Assembly (NCBI GenBank): GCA_963971535.1
Contig: OZ020590.1
Coordinates: 154,294,177 to 154,358,176 of the forward strand
Source: Notolepis coatsorum
Taxonomy: Eukaryota; Chordata; Actinopteri; Aulopiformes; Paralepididae
Direction: 5' to 3'
DNA: 64,000 bases
In this document: one piece after another, positions 32,203-43,147 of the stretch
Layout of the letters: every line of letters begins with the position of its first letter
Numbering within the stretch: the stretch's first letter is position 1
The notes under the pieces: generated by a model
The model's database searches: none
Told to the model about the DNA's origin: nothing
Seen by the model: the letters and a program-made list of their open reading frames with translations, nothing else
Position numbers and translations under genes: made by a program

Positions 32203-32654
32203 GTGGGGATTTTAAATTGTATCTACAGAATATATCCAAGCTTACAGACAAGTAGCCGGAAACATTGAGATCTGAGATTTTCTTCTTCTTCTTCTTCCTC
32301 TTCTTTTGAATTTCCGGCAGTGGCGTACATACATGGCGTATTACTGCCCTCCTCAGTTCTTATACTACGCTAGTAGTATGGTTTCCATAGTATGGTCTCT
32401 GGTAAATCCACTTTTGATTGTTTACACTCTTCTTCTTCTTATCTTCATAACACATTACTATCGTCTCTATCTACTTCTTCTCTGCTCCTCTTGTCTGTCT
32501 CCTTCTTCTCTGATCCTCCAAAAAATCACCCCCTCAGACTCCGAATCAGACACAAACATGGAACAAAAACACAGTCCACAAGTGAGGCCCCCACCCACAG
32601 CCGACCGACCAAAACAGCACCCAACCAGAGCAATGCAAACACACTTGAATTGTT

Positions 32655-32875
32655 GAATATATACTGTACATATGACATCATACTGTGACATCACAAATGT
32701 TCTAGAATGTTTGATAATGACCCCATACTGTGACATCACATATTTTTTTGATTATGACATCATACTGTGACATCACAAATGTTCTAGAATGTTTGATTAT
32801 GACATCATACTGTGACATCACAAATGTTCTAGAATGTTTGATTATGACATCATACCGTGACATCACAACGGAACA
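32655..32875. repeat. 45-bp tandem repeat with TGACATCA motifs upstream of klhl10
   Basis: About five copies of a 45-bp unit (TATGACATCATACTGTGACA, then TCACAAATGTTCTAGAATGTTTGAT), giving nine TGACATCA sites. It lies 450-670 bp upstream of the klhl10 start codon. TGACATCA differs by one base from the CRE palindrome TGACGTCA. A regulatory role is only a hypothesis. Confidence 0.85.
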
Positions 32876-33059
32876 TGTTTGAGTTGCATTTGTATAATAT
32901 AAAAAATATGTTGACATTAAAAAAAACTACATAAAACAACGATACAAATTATAATAAAATATTTAAGTCAAATTTATAGAAATAAAGAAAAATAAGACAA
33001 TGAAATAAAGATAATAATTCATTTAAAAGCTATTTTAAAAAGGTATGTTTTGAGCAATG

Positions 33060-33352
33060 CCAACCGAGTCTGCTGTCCTAACAGACTTGGGGTCTGTAGG
33101 GTAAGCACTTATTCCCTCTGCCCTGAACATTTATGGAGATGTATGAGCCTTTTAAGTCAGTGATAAAAGTGTCTTTCAAGGATAAGTGAGCTCCTGCACT
33201 GATTATTATAGTTCAATATTCAATATTTGATCACCAAAAAGCATAAAAAGGCCCATCCCCGCCCAAAAACGGCCCCCAAAAATAGCACAGGCCCAGTGCC
33301 CTTTTCAGCATTTGAGCACCTGCCCCTCTAAAGTCCTGTGCACGTCCCTGGA
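33060..33352 (-). mobile_element. hAT-type element, 5'-cut copy
   Basis: Contains the family interior (GATAAAAGTGTCTTTCAAGG, CAATATTTGATCACCAAAAA) and one complete end, AAGTCCTGTGCACGTCCCTG. The other end is missing. It is the uninterrupted version of the region split at 9922 and abuts the tail of the L2 copy. Confidence 0.7.
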
Positions 33353-33354
33353 GG

Positions 33355-33449
<95 letters not shown>

Positions 33450-33721
33450 TTTATTTGTATAGCACTTTTCATACAGAAGTTGCAGTTCAAAGTGCTTCAC
33501 AACCGTAAAAAATACAGGCATAAGCGAGCATAAAAAAGATAGAGGTAGCAAGGTAAGGTAAATCACAGTGTTTCACATTAGGATCTAGCATCCCAATAGG
33601 CCTTTCTGTTTACAGTTTCATTCAGTAATACAAATAATAAAAATAGTTAAAAATGATTCAGTTTAAAAATAGGCAAAATAATTATAAAATAGAACGGACA
33701 TACAACAGGGTATTAATTTAA

Positions 33722-34858
33722 CCTGTTCCACCCCAGGTGAAAATCTGCATAAAATGTATACCTAGGTAAATGGAATATTGCTCCACTTCTACAAGGGCTA
33801 TTTGCATATTCTTGGTATCTAGGAACATCTATGGACCTCAATGAATGTATTCTCAGTGTCAGAAATATTGTGTCTATTACTAGGCTTGCTTAAATTGTGA
33901 TGAAACAAAGGAAAATATGAATTATGATTTTTCTTTTCATCTTTGACAGTGAATAAAACCATGATAATAATGACCAAACTTAAAAAACTGCCACTGAGCT
34001 CATTCAGTACCCTCTTGAGATCATGTGTAAAAAAGATCTAAGGAATTTAATAAAGGGAAGATGATCAAACTGAAGGTTCTGTATATACAGTACTGAATTC
34101 TCCCATCCGGACCAATGCAATTTGAAATATTATTATAGAATATAGAATATATGCTTATACATTACCTTATTATAGCCAATTCGCACATTTATATATATAT
34201 ATACATATAGTATCTTTCAAATGGCCGAGTTCAATTTGGATATAGTATCACCAGGCGTGCATAATAACAGATACTGATATTTACTGTAATCGACTGTACT
34301 ATTTTATTTCCCCCACAGTGTAACCATTTTGAAACTAATTTCAGATATAATTCTTCCTACATGGTAACAATAGTGTGGGGAAACTGACTGCGTTTCAATA
34401 TTTGTCAAAAACGTTACCTTTTGTAGCTTATTATCGCGAATCATAACAATTATTGACATAATTCATTCAGAACACTGAACTTTGAACCCCCATAGAACTT
34501 GCCAGGAAGTGTAGATCGGAGAAATTCCAAAGCTGGCAGATAGCTAGCGATCTCCTCTACAAAATGGCCGCAAAAAAGCTTAAATTCCCATGGTTCAACA
34601 TTTCCATTTCCGGTTCCGGGTCAAATTGGCGATCGCAAATAGAAAACTTAAAATGATATAAGTACACTTTTAACCTATTGCTAAACTATTGCCAACCTAA
34701 CGTTTTACATTCTACATGTATTTGTGACATAGTAGTGATAATAATACTTGAAAACGGTTGATTTTAAAATCACAAATTATTTTGCATCATCATAAAAATA
34801 TGCTTATAATTTAATAAGGTCAAAAGGGGTCGGTACCGACCCCGTCGAGTGGAACAGG
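33722..34858. mobile_element. piggyBac-like non-autonomous element (tentative)
   Basis: Ends CCTGTTCCACCCCAGG and (complement of right end) CCTGTTCCACTCGACGG share a 10-bp inverted repeat. The left flank is TTAA and the right flank is TTCA, compatible with a TTAA duplication with one change. It lies inside an L2 3' UTR whose other copy lacks it. The 1137-bp interior is AT-rich without an ORF. Confidence 0.5.
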
Positions 34859-35081
34859 TTCATAGAACAGAGCAGTGCATCAGTAAGAAGTAAAAAGTGT
34901 GATCAAATAGTAATTTTTTTTATTACAACAGAGCAGTGCTCTTAAAATTACAGTGCATAGGAGGTAGTGAGATCAAATGAGCATAGAACCGACACATGAA
35001 TTTGATAGGAAGTGTATACAAGTAGGTAGGGTAAAAATAGTGCAGGTAAAGTACAATTTGTGTCAGGATATCCCTGATGTT

Positions 35082-35275
35082 TCATTTAAATGCCTGAGCA
35101 AAGAGATAGGTTTTAAGCTGTCCTTTGAAGATGTCTAGTGAGTTGGCTTCCCTGATGTTTTGGGGTAGTTTGTTCCATAGTTTTGGGGCATAGTTGATAA
35201 AGGCTGCATTACCGATCCTCTTTTGACTGTTTCTGGGAGCCTCTAGTAGTCCAGCAGCTGATGATCGGATGAGGA
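35082..35275 (-). pseudogene. L2 reverse transcriptase terminus
   Basis: About 65 codons identical in most positions to the end of the 14747-15628 frame. It runs into a (GGA)n tract at 35271-35330. Confidence 0.8.
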
Positions 35276-35332
35276 GGAGGAGGAGGAGGAGGAGGAGGAG
35301 GAGGAGGAGGAGGAGGAGGAGGAGAGGAGGAG
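35271..35332. repeat. (GGA)n microsatellite
   Basis: About 60 bp of GAG/AGG repeats at the truncation point of the L2 copy. Confidence 0.95.
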
Positions 35333-35592
35333 GGGGGGAATGGACGGCTGTACTGGCAGAACCACAGAGTGATGTCACTGGACCTGCCAAGTGCCAGTCG
35401 ATCGTGAGAAACTAATTCAATATCCATTTAGGCTCCACTTTTTATTTGTTTCTATTCTCTTTCCACCATGAGGCAGCCCTACCAGGCCACGGCATAGGAG
35501 TGACGCCTCTGTCACGGTAAATTGCGCTTCTAGTAACATGATTCGAATAGATTCAAATGTATTGTCATCATACAGCACAATTACAGTACAAC

Positions 35593-36162
35593 TGTGAGAA
35601 TGGGTTTTAAGCAGAGCCCAATCGCTGAACACAGGAGAAGAGAGAATGGAGCGTTTTCAGGATGTTTAATAGTATTCCCAAGTAGGCAAGAGTTACATCC
35701 AGAAATGTACAACAGATATGAATTGGGAATGTTCTTGGGGTAATGGGGGCAGGTGCACTCCAGTGCTACTGCGGATGGAGACACGGGTCCGTGTCGAGAG
35801 AGTGAGCAGGAACTCCTTGGTAAGCTCCAGGGGGGTTCAGACAGGGCCACGCTGGCACGGAGGTCCTAGGTAATGATACTAACACCACGACGACTTCTGG
35901 TCAGCGTCGTCCGGTAGAAGTAGCGTCTTCATCATCAGGGGATGGGATACAGCTGTGAGGAGTGAGGTGCCTGGCAGCGTGCGAATCAGGGGATGAGGTG
36001 CAGTTGAGTTGAGTGACAGGGGGTGAAGGGGTGCTGACCATATATGGGCGTGAGGCTTCCGTGGTGGATGGAAGGGAGGATGAAGAGGAGTGAGGAGGGT
36101 GTGTGGTGAATGTGAGGGGGGAATGAGGAGGAGTGAAGAACGCTCTTGCTGTGATTATGACA
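35593..36162 (-). mobile_element. 3' LTR of a Ty3/gypsy element
   Basis: On the minus strand it begins TGTCATAATCACAGCAAG, directly after the purine-rich GTAGAGGGCGGGGGACC, and ends CCCATTCTCACA: 570 bp with TG...CA ends. It abuts a LINE scrap with TGTATTGTCATCATACAG (35546-35592). No second LTR of this type is in the window. Confidence 0.75.
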
Positions 36163-36870
36163 GGTCCCCCGCCCTCTACGGGCGCCTCCTGGCGGCCCAG
36201 GCTTGTCAGGGTTGGCCCGATGGAAATCCCGGACGAGGACCGGGTCCAGGATCATCCGGCGGGAGATCCAGCTGTGCTCCTCTGGGCCGTAGCCCTCCCA
36301 GTCGACCAGGCACTGATAGCTGCGGCGCCGCACGTCCAGCAACTCCCGGACAATGTAGGCCGGGTGGTCGTTGATTACCAGCGGAGGGGGAGGCTCCGGA
36401 GCAGGGGGAGACAGGGGACTGGAGACCACCGGCTTCAGCTGGGAGACATGGAAGGAGGGGTGAATCCGCATATGGGAGGGGAGCTGGAGTCTGACGACAG
36501 AGGGATTGATGAGGGACAGAATTTTGTAGGGATCAGCAAAACGGGGGGTTCGTTTACGGGAAACAGATTTGAGCGGCAGGTCCCGAGACGAGAGCCATAC
36601 CATCTGACCTGGTTGATAGTCGGGAGCCGGGGTCCGGTGGCGGTCGGCGAAGCGACGGTTCTGCTCCGTGGAGCGGAGAAGCGCTGCCCTCGTGTCCTCC
36701 CAAATCCTCCTGCAGCGGCGAAGGTGGTCCTGTACCGATGGAACAGCGATCTCCTCCTCCTGGGCAGGGAACAGCGGGGGTTGGTAGCCCAGAGAGGACT
36801 CAAAGGGGGACTGACCTGTGGCCGCCCCCCCCGAGGAGGAGGAAGAGGATCTCCGTGCCTGGAGTGGGAC
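35986..36870 (-). pseudogene. Ty3/gypsy pol: end of integrase plus chromodomain
   Basis: The minus-strand frame holds [40 protein letters not shown] and [19 protein letters not shown] (integrase carboxy-terminal GPY/F-type domain). Then come [12 protein letters not shown] and a chromodomain ([39 protein letters not shown]). Chromodomain-bearing gypsy elements include the sushi group. The frame continues into the LTR. The protease, RT, RNase H and integrase core are missing, cut at about 36870 where a different LTR begins. The chromodomain would target insertion to marked chromatin. Confidence 0.85.
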
Positions 36871-37304
36871 ACCGCCTTCGTTCTCTAATTCTCTACGGGA
36901 GGTTGCCAGTGTTCCCACTCCAGACGTCAAGCCGGCGTGTCATCGCTCCCTATTTCCACGGGAGGATGGCGCCTCTTCCCCCCGGCCTCCGCTGTCGGGC
37001 CCCTGTCTCCGTACCAGGCCTCCGCCGTCGGGCCCCTGTCCGGCCCCCGCTGTCGGGCCCCTGTCTCCGTACCAGGCCTCCGCCGTCGGGCCCCTGTCCC
37101 CGTGACAGGCCTCCGCCGTCGGGCCCCTGCCTCCGTGCCCGGCCTCCGCTGTCGGGCCCCTGTCTCCGTGCCCGGCCCCCGCCGTCGGGCCCCTGTCCCC
37201 TTGCCAGGCCTCTGCCGTCGGAACCCTGTCCTCATCCCTGTAAGCAGCCCTGGCCCGTAGCCCTGGCCCTTAGCCTTTGTCCCTGACACTTAGCCCTGTC
37301 CCTT

Positions 37305-39271
37305 TGTTATGGTTTGTAACCGACCCCAATCGCACAACACAAGACAGGTATGAGAGTAAGCCAAGAACTGGCATTTATTGAACAAACAGAAAACGGCACT
37401 GTCCCTTTAAGGGAGAACACAAATACTGGATAACAAGAAGGGAAGGTACAGTGCCTTTAAGAGGCGAGCTGGCTAAGGGGAAGGCTAAGGGAAGGCTAAC
37501 GGAAGGCTAACGGAACAGGGCCGGGGCAAGGGACAAGGAAGGAAACAGGGAGGACTAGGAGGACCGGAAGGGAAGGACTAGGAGGACTAGAGAGGGGAGA
37601 CAGGGACAGAGGCCCGCGGAGGCGGGCTGGGGACAGGGAGGACTAGGAGGACTTGAGTGGGGAAACAGGGACAGAGGCCCGCGGAGGCGGGCTGGGGAGA
37701 GGGAGGACTGGAAGGACTAGACAGGGAGGACCAGGAGGACTAGAGAAAAACAGGGTAAGGCCTTGGAACAGGGCGAGGGCTGGAGCTGCATACTGGGACG
37801 GAGAAAACAGGGAAAGGCCTTGGAAACAAGCATTAATGAATGTTGCTGCTCTGCAGCTTCTCCCGGGATGGTTAGTCTGGGGAAGCAGGTGGGTACATCA
37901 GAGCCGCTCTGCAGACTTATCTCGGCAGATCTCCGAGGTGGGTAAACGGGACCGAGAGGGAGAGAGGGAGTGGGTTAGCTCAGAGTACAATGGGGAACAG
38001 AGCAGGTGACAGGAGAGGTGACTTGTCCCAAAAACAGAGTAATCCAAGTGACAGAATCTTCGGTGTATATACACACTGTGAGTAACGTCCCAAACACAAT
38101 CCACGTGATAGAATCTTCGGTGCAAATAAACACTGTGAGCCAAGTCCCAAATACAAATCCAAGTGATAATATCTTCGGTGTGTATACACACAGTGAGCGA
38201 TGTTAAGGCCAAATAGTATCCCAATGAACAGTCCAAAAAGCTGACGCTGGGTGAGTGACAGTCTGACAAAAAGCTGGATCTCTTCAGTGTCTTTAAACAC
38301 ACGAAAAACGAATAGGAAAAAGACATAAAAACTCACCCAGGCCGCTGTGCGTAAAGAGAGTTGGATCAAAACGGGGCGAGCGCGTCGCCACGGGGAACGG
38401 GTGTCCAAGCGGAGGTCTGAGTGGTGCGCGACTGCTTGGAGTAAGCGCCGGTACGGAGGGCGCATCTGGCGCGGAGGTCTGAGTGGTGCGCGACTGCTTG
38501 GAGTACGCGCCGGTACGGAGGGCGCATCTGGCGCGGAGGCCTGAGTGGTGCGCGACTGCTTAGTGTACGCGCCGGTACGGAGGGCGCATCTGGCGCGGAG
38601 GTCTGAGGGGTGCGCGTCTGCTTGGAGTACGCGCCGGTACGGAGGACGCATCTGGAGTGCGTCTGAATGCGCGTCAGGAGTGAAGAGCGCGTCTGCGCGG
38701 AAGAGCGCGCCGGCTCGGAGAGACGCATCCTCCCGTAGAGTATTAGGAAGCGATGCGCGTCAGGAGTGAAGAGCGCGTCTGCGCGGAAGAGCGCGCCGGC
38801 TCGGAGAGACGCATCCTCCCGTAGAGTATTAGGAAGCGATGCGCGTCTGGAGTGAGGAGCGCGTCTGCTGCGCGGAGGTCTGGATGCGCGTCTGGGCGTC
38901 TGCTGCGCGGAGGTCTGGATGCGCGTCAGGACGTCTGCTGCGCGGAGGTCTGAAGTGGAACACTGGGAAACCTCCCGTGGAAGTTTAGAGAGCGCAGTCC
39001 AGTGTCTCCCTCAGGCAACGGCGACAGGAGGCGAAGGGCTGGAGCGCATCTCACGCCGGAGATGAAAACAGCATAAACAGACAGAGGACCTCCCGAAGGA
39101 GTCTTGGTGATAGAGAATATGATACGGAATGTTACGGCACGACCCGACAGGAACTTCAATTCAATTGATTAACAGAAAACTAAAGGAAACAGAGCGAGTA
39201 GGCTTAAAGGAACAGAGCGAGTAGGCTTAAAGGAACAGAGCGAGTAGGTGAGCAATGGACAAAACCTCACA
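37305..39271 (-). repeat. 3' LTR of the 37.3-kb element
   Basis: 1967 bp. It contains a 62-bp tandem repeat (38409-38660, GCGGAGGTCTGAGTGG... GGTACGGAGGGCGC, four copies) and duplicated AGAGCGCGTCTGCGCGGAAG blocks (38670-38830). Open frames inside are repeat artefacts. Confidence 0.85.
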
Positions 39272-41195
39272 GTACCCCCCCCTCCACGGGAGCCACCCGG
39301 CGACCCTAAAATACAGACAGAGTGGCAGGGGAACAAAAACAAGGCAACAAACAAAAAGTACTGGGCCAAGCCAGCAGGGGAAGCCACAACAAAAATGGGG
39401 CCAGCGACTGGGGCAGAGTAGCCGAGGGGTAACTAGGGAAGCCGAGGGGTAACAAGAGGAGCTGAGGGGTAACCAGGGTAGCCGAGGGGTAACTAGAGGA
39501 GCTGAGGGGTAACCAGAGGAGCTGAGGGGTAACCATGGTAGCTGAGGGGTAAGTAGGGTAGCTGAGGGGTAACTAGAGGAGCTGAGGGGTAACCACCAGG
39601 GCACTGGTAGCTACAGGGCCTATGCTAGCTGTAATGCAACCTTAACAAAGAGGCTGCGCTAGCTGCCGGAGCTAGGCTAGCTGACAGGGCTGGAACAGGG
39701 GCACTGGAGAGGGGAACAGGGAAGGGGCTAGCAGAGGGAAAGGGTAGCTGCCAGGGCACTGATAGCTACAGGGCCTATGCTAGCTGTACTGCTACATTAA
39801 CATAGAGGCTGCGCTAGCTGCCGGAGCTAGGCTGACAGACAGGGCTGGACCAGCATGAGAGAACAAGCTAGCAGGAGGGACAGTCCTAGCTGTGGGGAAC
39901 AGACCTTGCAAGCTGAAGGGGCAGTCCTAGCAGTGAGAGAAAACTGACCCTGCTAGCTGAAGGGGCAGTCCTAGCAGTGGGAGCAAACTGACCTTGCTAG
40001 CTGAAAGGGCAGTCCTAGCAGTGGGAGAAAACTGACCTTGCTAGCTGAAGGGGCAGTCCTAGCAGTGGGAGAAAACTGACCTTGCTAGCTGAAAGGGCAG
40101 TCCTAGCAGTGGGAAAACTGACCTTGCTAGCTGAAAGGGCAGTCCTAGCAGTGGGAAAAAACTGACCTTGCTAGCTGAAAAGGCAGTCCTAGCAGTGGGA
40201 AAAAACTGACCTTGCTAGCAGAAAGGGCAGTCCTAGCAGTGGGAAAAAACTGACCTTGCTAGCTGAAAGGGCAGTCCTAGCAGTGGGAAAGCTACACAAA
40301 AAGTGGAGGCCATGCAGAGGGACCGGGTTAGCTGCCTGGGCATGGCTAGCTACAGGGCCTATGCCAGCTGCAAGGGCTGCATTAACATAGAGGCTGTGCT
40401 AACAGCCGGGGCTAAGCTAGCAGACTAGGGCCATGCAGAGGGACTGGGTTAGCTGCCTGGGCATGGCTAGCTACAGGGCCTATGCCAGCAGCAAGGGCTG
40501 CATCAACATAGAGGCTGTGCTAACAGCCGGGGCTAAGCTAGCAGACTGGGGCCATGCAGAGGGACTGGGTTAGCTGCCAGGGCATGGCTAGCTACAGGGC
40601 CCATGCCAGCAGCAAGGGCTGCATTAACATAGAGGCTGTGCTAGCCGCCGGGGCTAAGCTAGCAGACTGGGGCCCTGCTGAGGGACTGGGTTAGCTGCCT
40701 GGGCATGGCTAGCTACAGGGCCTATGCCAGCAGCAAGGGCTGCATTAACATAGAGGCTGTGCTAGCAGCCGGGGCTAAGCTAGCAGACAGGGGCCCTGCT
40801 GAGGGACTGGGTTAGCTGCCTGGGCATGGCTAGCTACAGGGCCTATGCCAGCAGCAAGGGCTGCATTAACATAGAGGCTGTGCTAGCAGCCGGGGCAAAG
40901 CTAGGGGACAGGGGCCATGCTGGTAGTAGAGGCCTAACAAGCTGCAGGGAAGCCAACAGGGCTAACAGGGAAGCTAACAGGGCTAACAGGGGAGCTAACA
41001 GGGCTAACAGGGAAGCTAACAGGGGAGTCACAGGCTAACAGGGGAGCTAAACAGGGGAGCCAACAGGGAAGACTAACAAGCTAACCAGGGGAGCTAACAG
41101 GGGAACTAACCGGGGAACTAGAGGGAACAAAAAAAAAGGCAAACTCAACCACACCGTCTGTGCTGGCTGGGGTCGTCGATTGGGTCGGGTCGTAC
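39272..41195. repeat. Interior of the 37.3-kb element: stacked minisatellites
   Basis: Successive arrays: about 21-bp units GAGCTGAGGGGTAACCAG (39415-39600); about 43-bp units CTTGCTAGCTGAAAGGGCAG (39890-40300); about 121-bp units with GGACTGGGTTAGCTGCC and ATAGAGGCTGTGCTAGC (40320-40930, about five copies); short GCTAACAGGG units (40945-41100). GCTAGC recurs throughout. There is no gag or pol. Confidence 0.9.
41182..41195 (-). promoter_or_regulatory. Putative self-primer-binding site, 37.3-kb element
   Basis: In the minus-strand sense the bases next to the 5' LTR read GTACGACCCGACCC. Ten of them (ACGACCCGAC) are complementary to GTCGGGTCGT in the LTR (complement at 43034-43043 and 39139-39148), which lies 31 nt after the TATA-like TTTAAGTA (43066-43074). 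There is no TGG-type tRNA site. This suggests priming by the transcript's own 5' end. Confidence 0.6.
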
Positions 41196-43147
41196 TGTTA
41201 TGGTTTGTAACCGACCCCAATCGCACAACACAAGACAGGTATGAGAGTAAGCCAAGAACTGGCATTTATTGAACAAACAGAAAACGGCACTGTCCCTTTA
41301 AGGGAGAACACAAATACTGGATAACAAGAAGGGAAGGTACAGTGCCTTTAAGAGGCGAGCTGGCTAAGGGGAAGGCTAAGGGAAGGCTAACGGAAGGCTA
41401 ACGGAACAGGGCCGGGGCAAGGGACAAGGAAGGAAACAGGGAGGACTAGGAGGACCGGAAGGGAAGGACTAGGAGGACTAGAGAGGGGAGACAGGGACAG
41501 AGGCCCGCGGAGGCGGGCTGGGGACAGGGAGGACTAGGAGGACTTGAGTGGGGAAACAGGGACAGAGGCCCGCGGAGGCGGGCTGGGGAGAGGGAGGACT
41601 GGAAGGACTAGACAGGGAGGACCAGGAGGACTAGAGAAAAACAGGGTAAGGCCTTGGAACAGGGCGAGGGCTGGAGCTGCATACTGGGACGGAGAAAACA
41701 GGGAAAGGCCTTGGAAACAAGCATTAATGAATGTTGCTGCTCTGCAGCTTCTCCCGGGATGGTTAGTCTGGGGAAGCAGGTGGGTACATCAGAGCCGCTC
41801 TGCAGACTTATCTCGGCAGATCTCCGAGGTGGGTAAACGGGACCGAGAGGGAGAGAGGGAGTGGGTTAGCTCAGAGTACAATGGGGAACAGAGCAGGTGA
41901 CAGGAGAGGTGACTTGTCCCAAAAACAGAGTAATCCAAGTGACAGAATCTTCGGTGTATATACACACTGTGAGTAACGTCCCAAACACAATCCACGTGAT
42001 AGAATCTTCGGTGCAAATAAACACTGTGAGCCAAGTCCCAAATACAAATCCAAGTGATAATATCTTCGGTGTGTATACACACAGTGAGCGATGTTAAGGC
42101 CAAATAGTATCCCAATGAACAGTCCAAAAAGCTGACGCTGGGTGAGTGACAGTCTGACAAAAAGCTGGATCTCTTCAGTGTCTTTAAACACACGAAAAAC
42201 GAATAGGAAAAAGACAGTCATAAAAACTCACCCAGGCCGCTGTGCGTAAAGAGAGTTGGATCAAAACGGGGCGAGCGCGTCGCCACGGGGAACGGGTGTC
42301 CAAGCGGAGGTCTGAGTGGTGCGCGACTGCTTGGAGTAAGCGCCGGTACGGAGGGCGCATCTGGCGCGGAGGTCTGAGTGGTGCGCGACTGCTTGGAGTA
42401 CGCGCCGGTACGGAGGGCGCATCTGGCGCGGAGGTCTGAGTGGTGCGCGACTGCTTAGTGTACGCGCCGGTACGGAGGGCGCATCTGGCGCGGAGGTCTG
42501 AGGGGTGCGCGTCTGCTTGGAGTACGCGCCGGTACCGAGGACGCATCTGGAGTGCGTCTGAATGCGCGTCAGGAGTGAAGAGCGCGTCTGCGCGGAACAG
42601 CGCGCCGGCTCGGAGAGACGCATCCTCCCGTAGAGTATTAGGAAGCGATGCGCGTCAGGAGTGAAGAGCGCGTCTGCGCGGAAGAGCGCGCCGGCTCGGA
42701 GAGACGCATCCTCCCGTAGAGTATTAGGAAGCGATGCGCGTCTGGAGTGAGGAGCGCGTCTGCTGCGCGGAGGTCTGGATGCGCGTCTGGGCGTCTGCTG
42801 CGTGGAGGTCTGGATGCGCGTCAGGACGTCTGCTGCGCGGAGGTCTGAAGTGGAACACTGGGAAACCTCCCGTGGAAGTTTAGAGAGCGCAGTCCAGTGT
42901 CTCCCTCAGGCAACGGCGACAGGAGGCGAAGGGCTGGAGCGCATCTCACGCCGGAGATGAAAACAGCATAAACAGACAGAGGACCTCCCGAAGGAGTCTT
43001 GGTGATAGAGAATATGATACGGAATGTTACGGCACGACCCGACAGGAACTGAGGGGAGAGCGAGGTACTTAAAGCCCACAGGGGCACTAATTAGAATCCA
43101 CATCAGGTGCGTGATGGTAATTGATACTCGAACTAAAAGTGTGTGTT

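Larger units (their letters stand above)
33353..35275 (-). mobile_element. L2 LINE 3' part, second copy, split by a DNA transposon
   Basis: From the (AAT)n tail (33355-33447) through ACTTTATTTGTATAGCACTT and the 3' UTR to the last codons of the reverse transcriptase (minus strand, [20 protein letters not shown], ending [11 protein letters not shown]). It is a close relative of 13838-15000 and is interrupted at 33722-34858. Confidence 0.85.

Noticed and set aside
36927..38730. Many GC-rich frames on both strands suggesting collagen-like or Arg-rich proteins
   Set aside because: They lie in LTR minisatellites, appear on both strands at once, and the second LTR at 41.5-42.7 kb repeats them.
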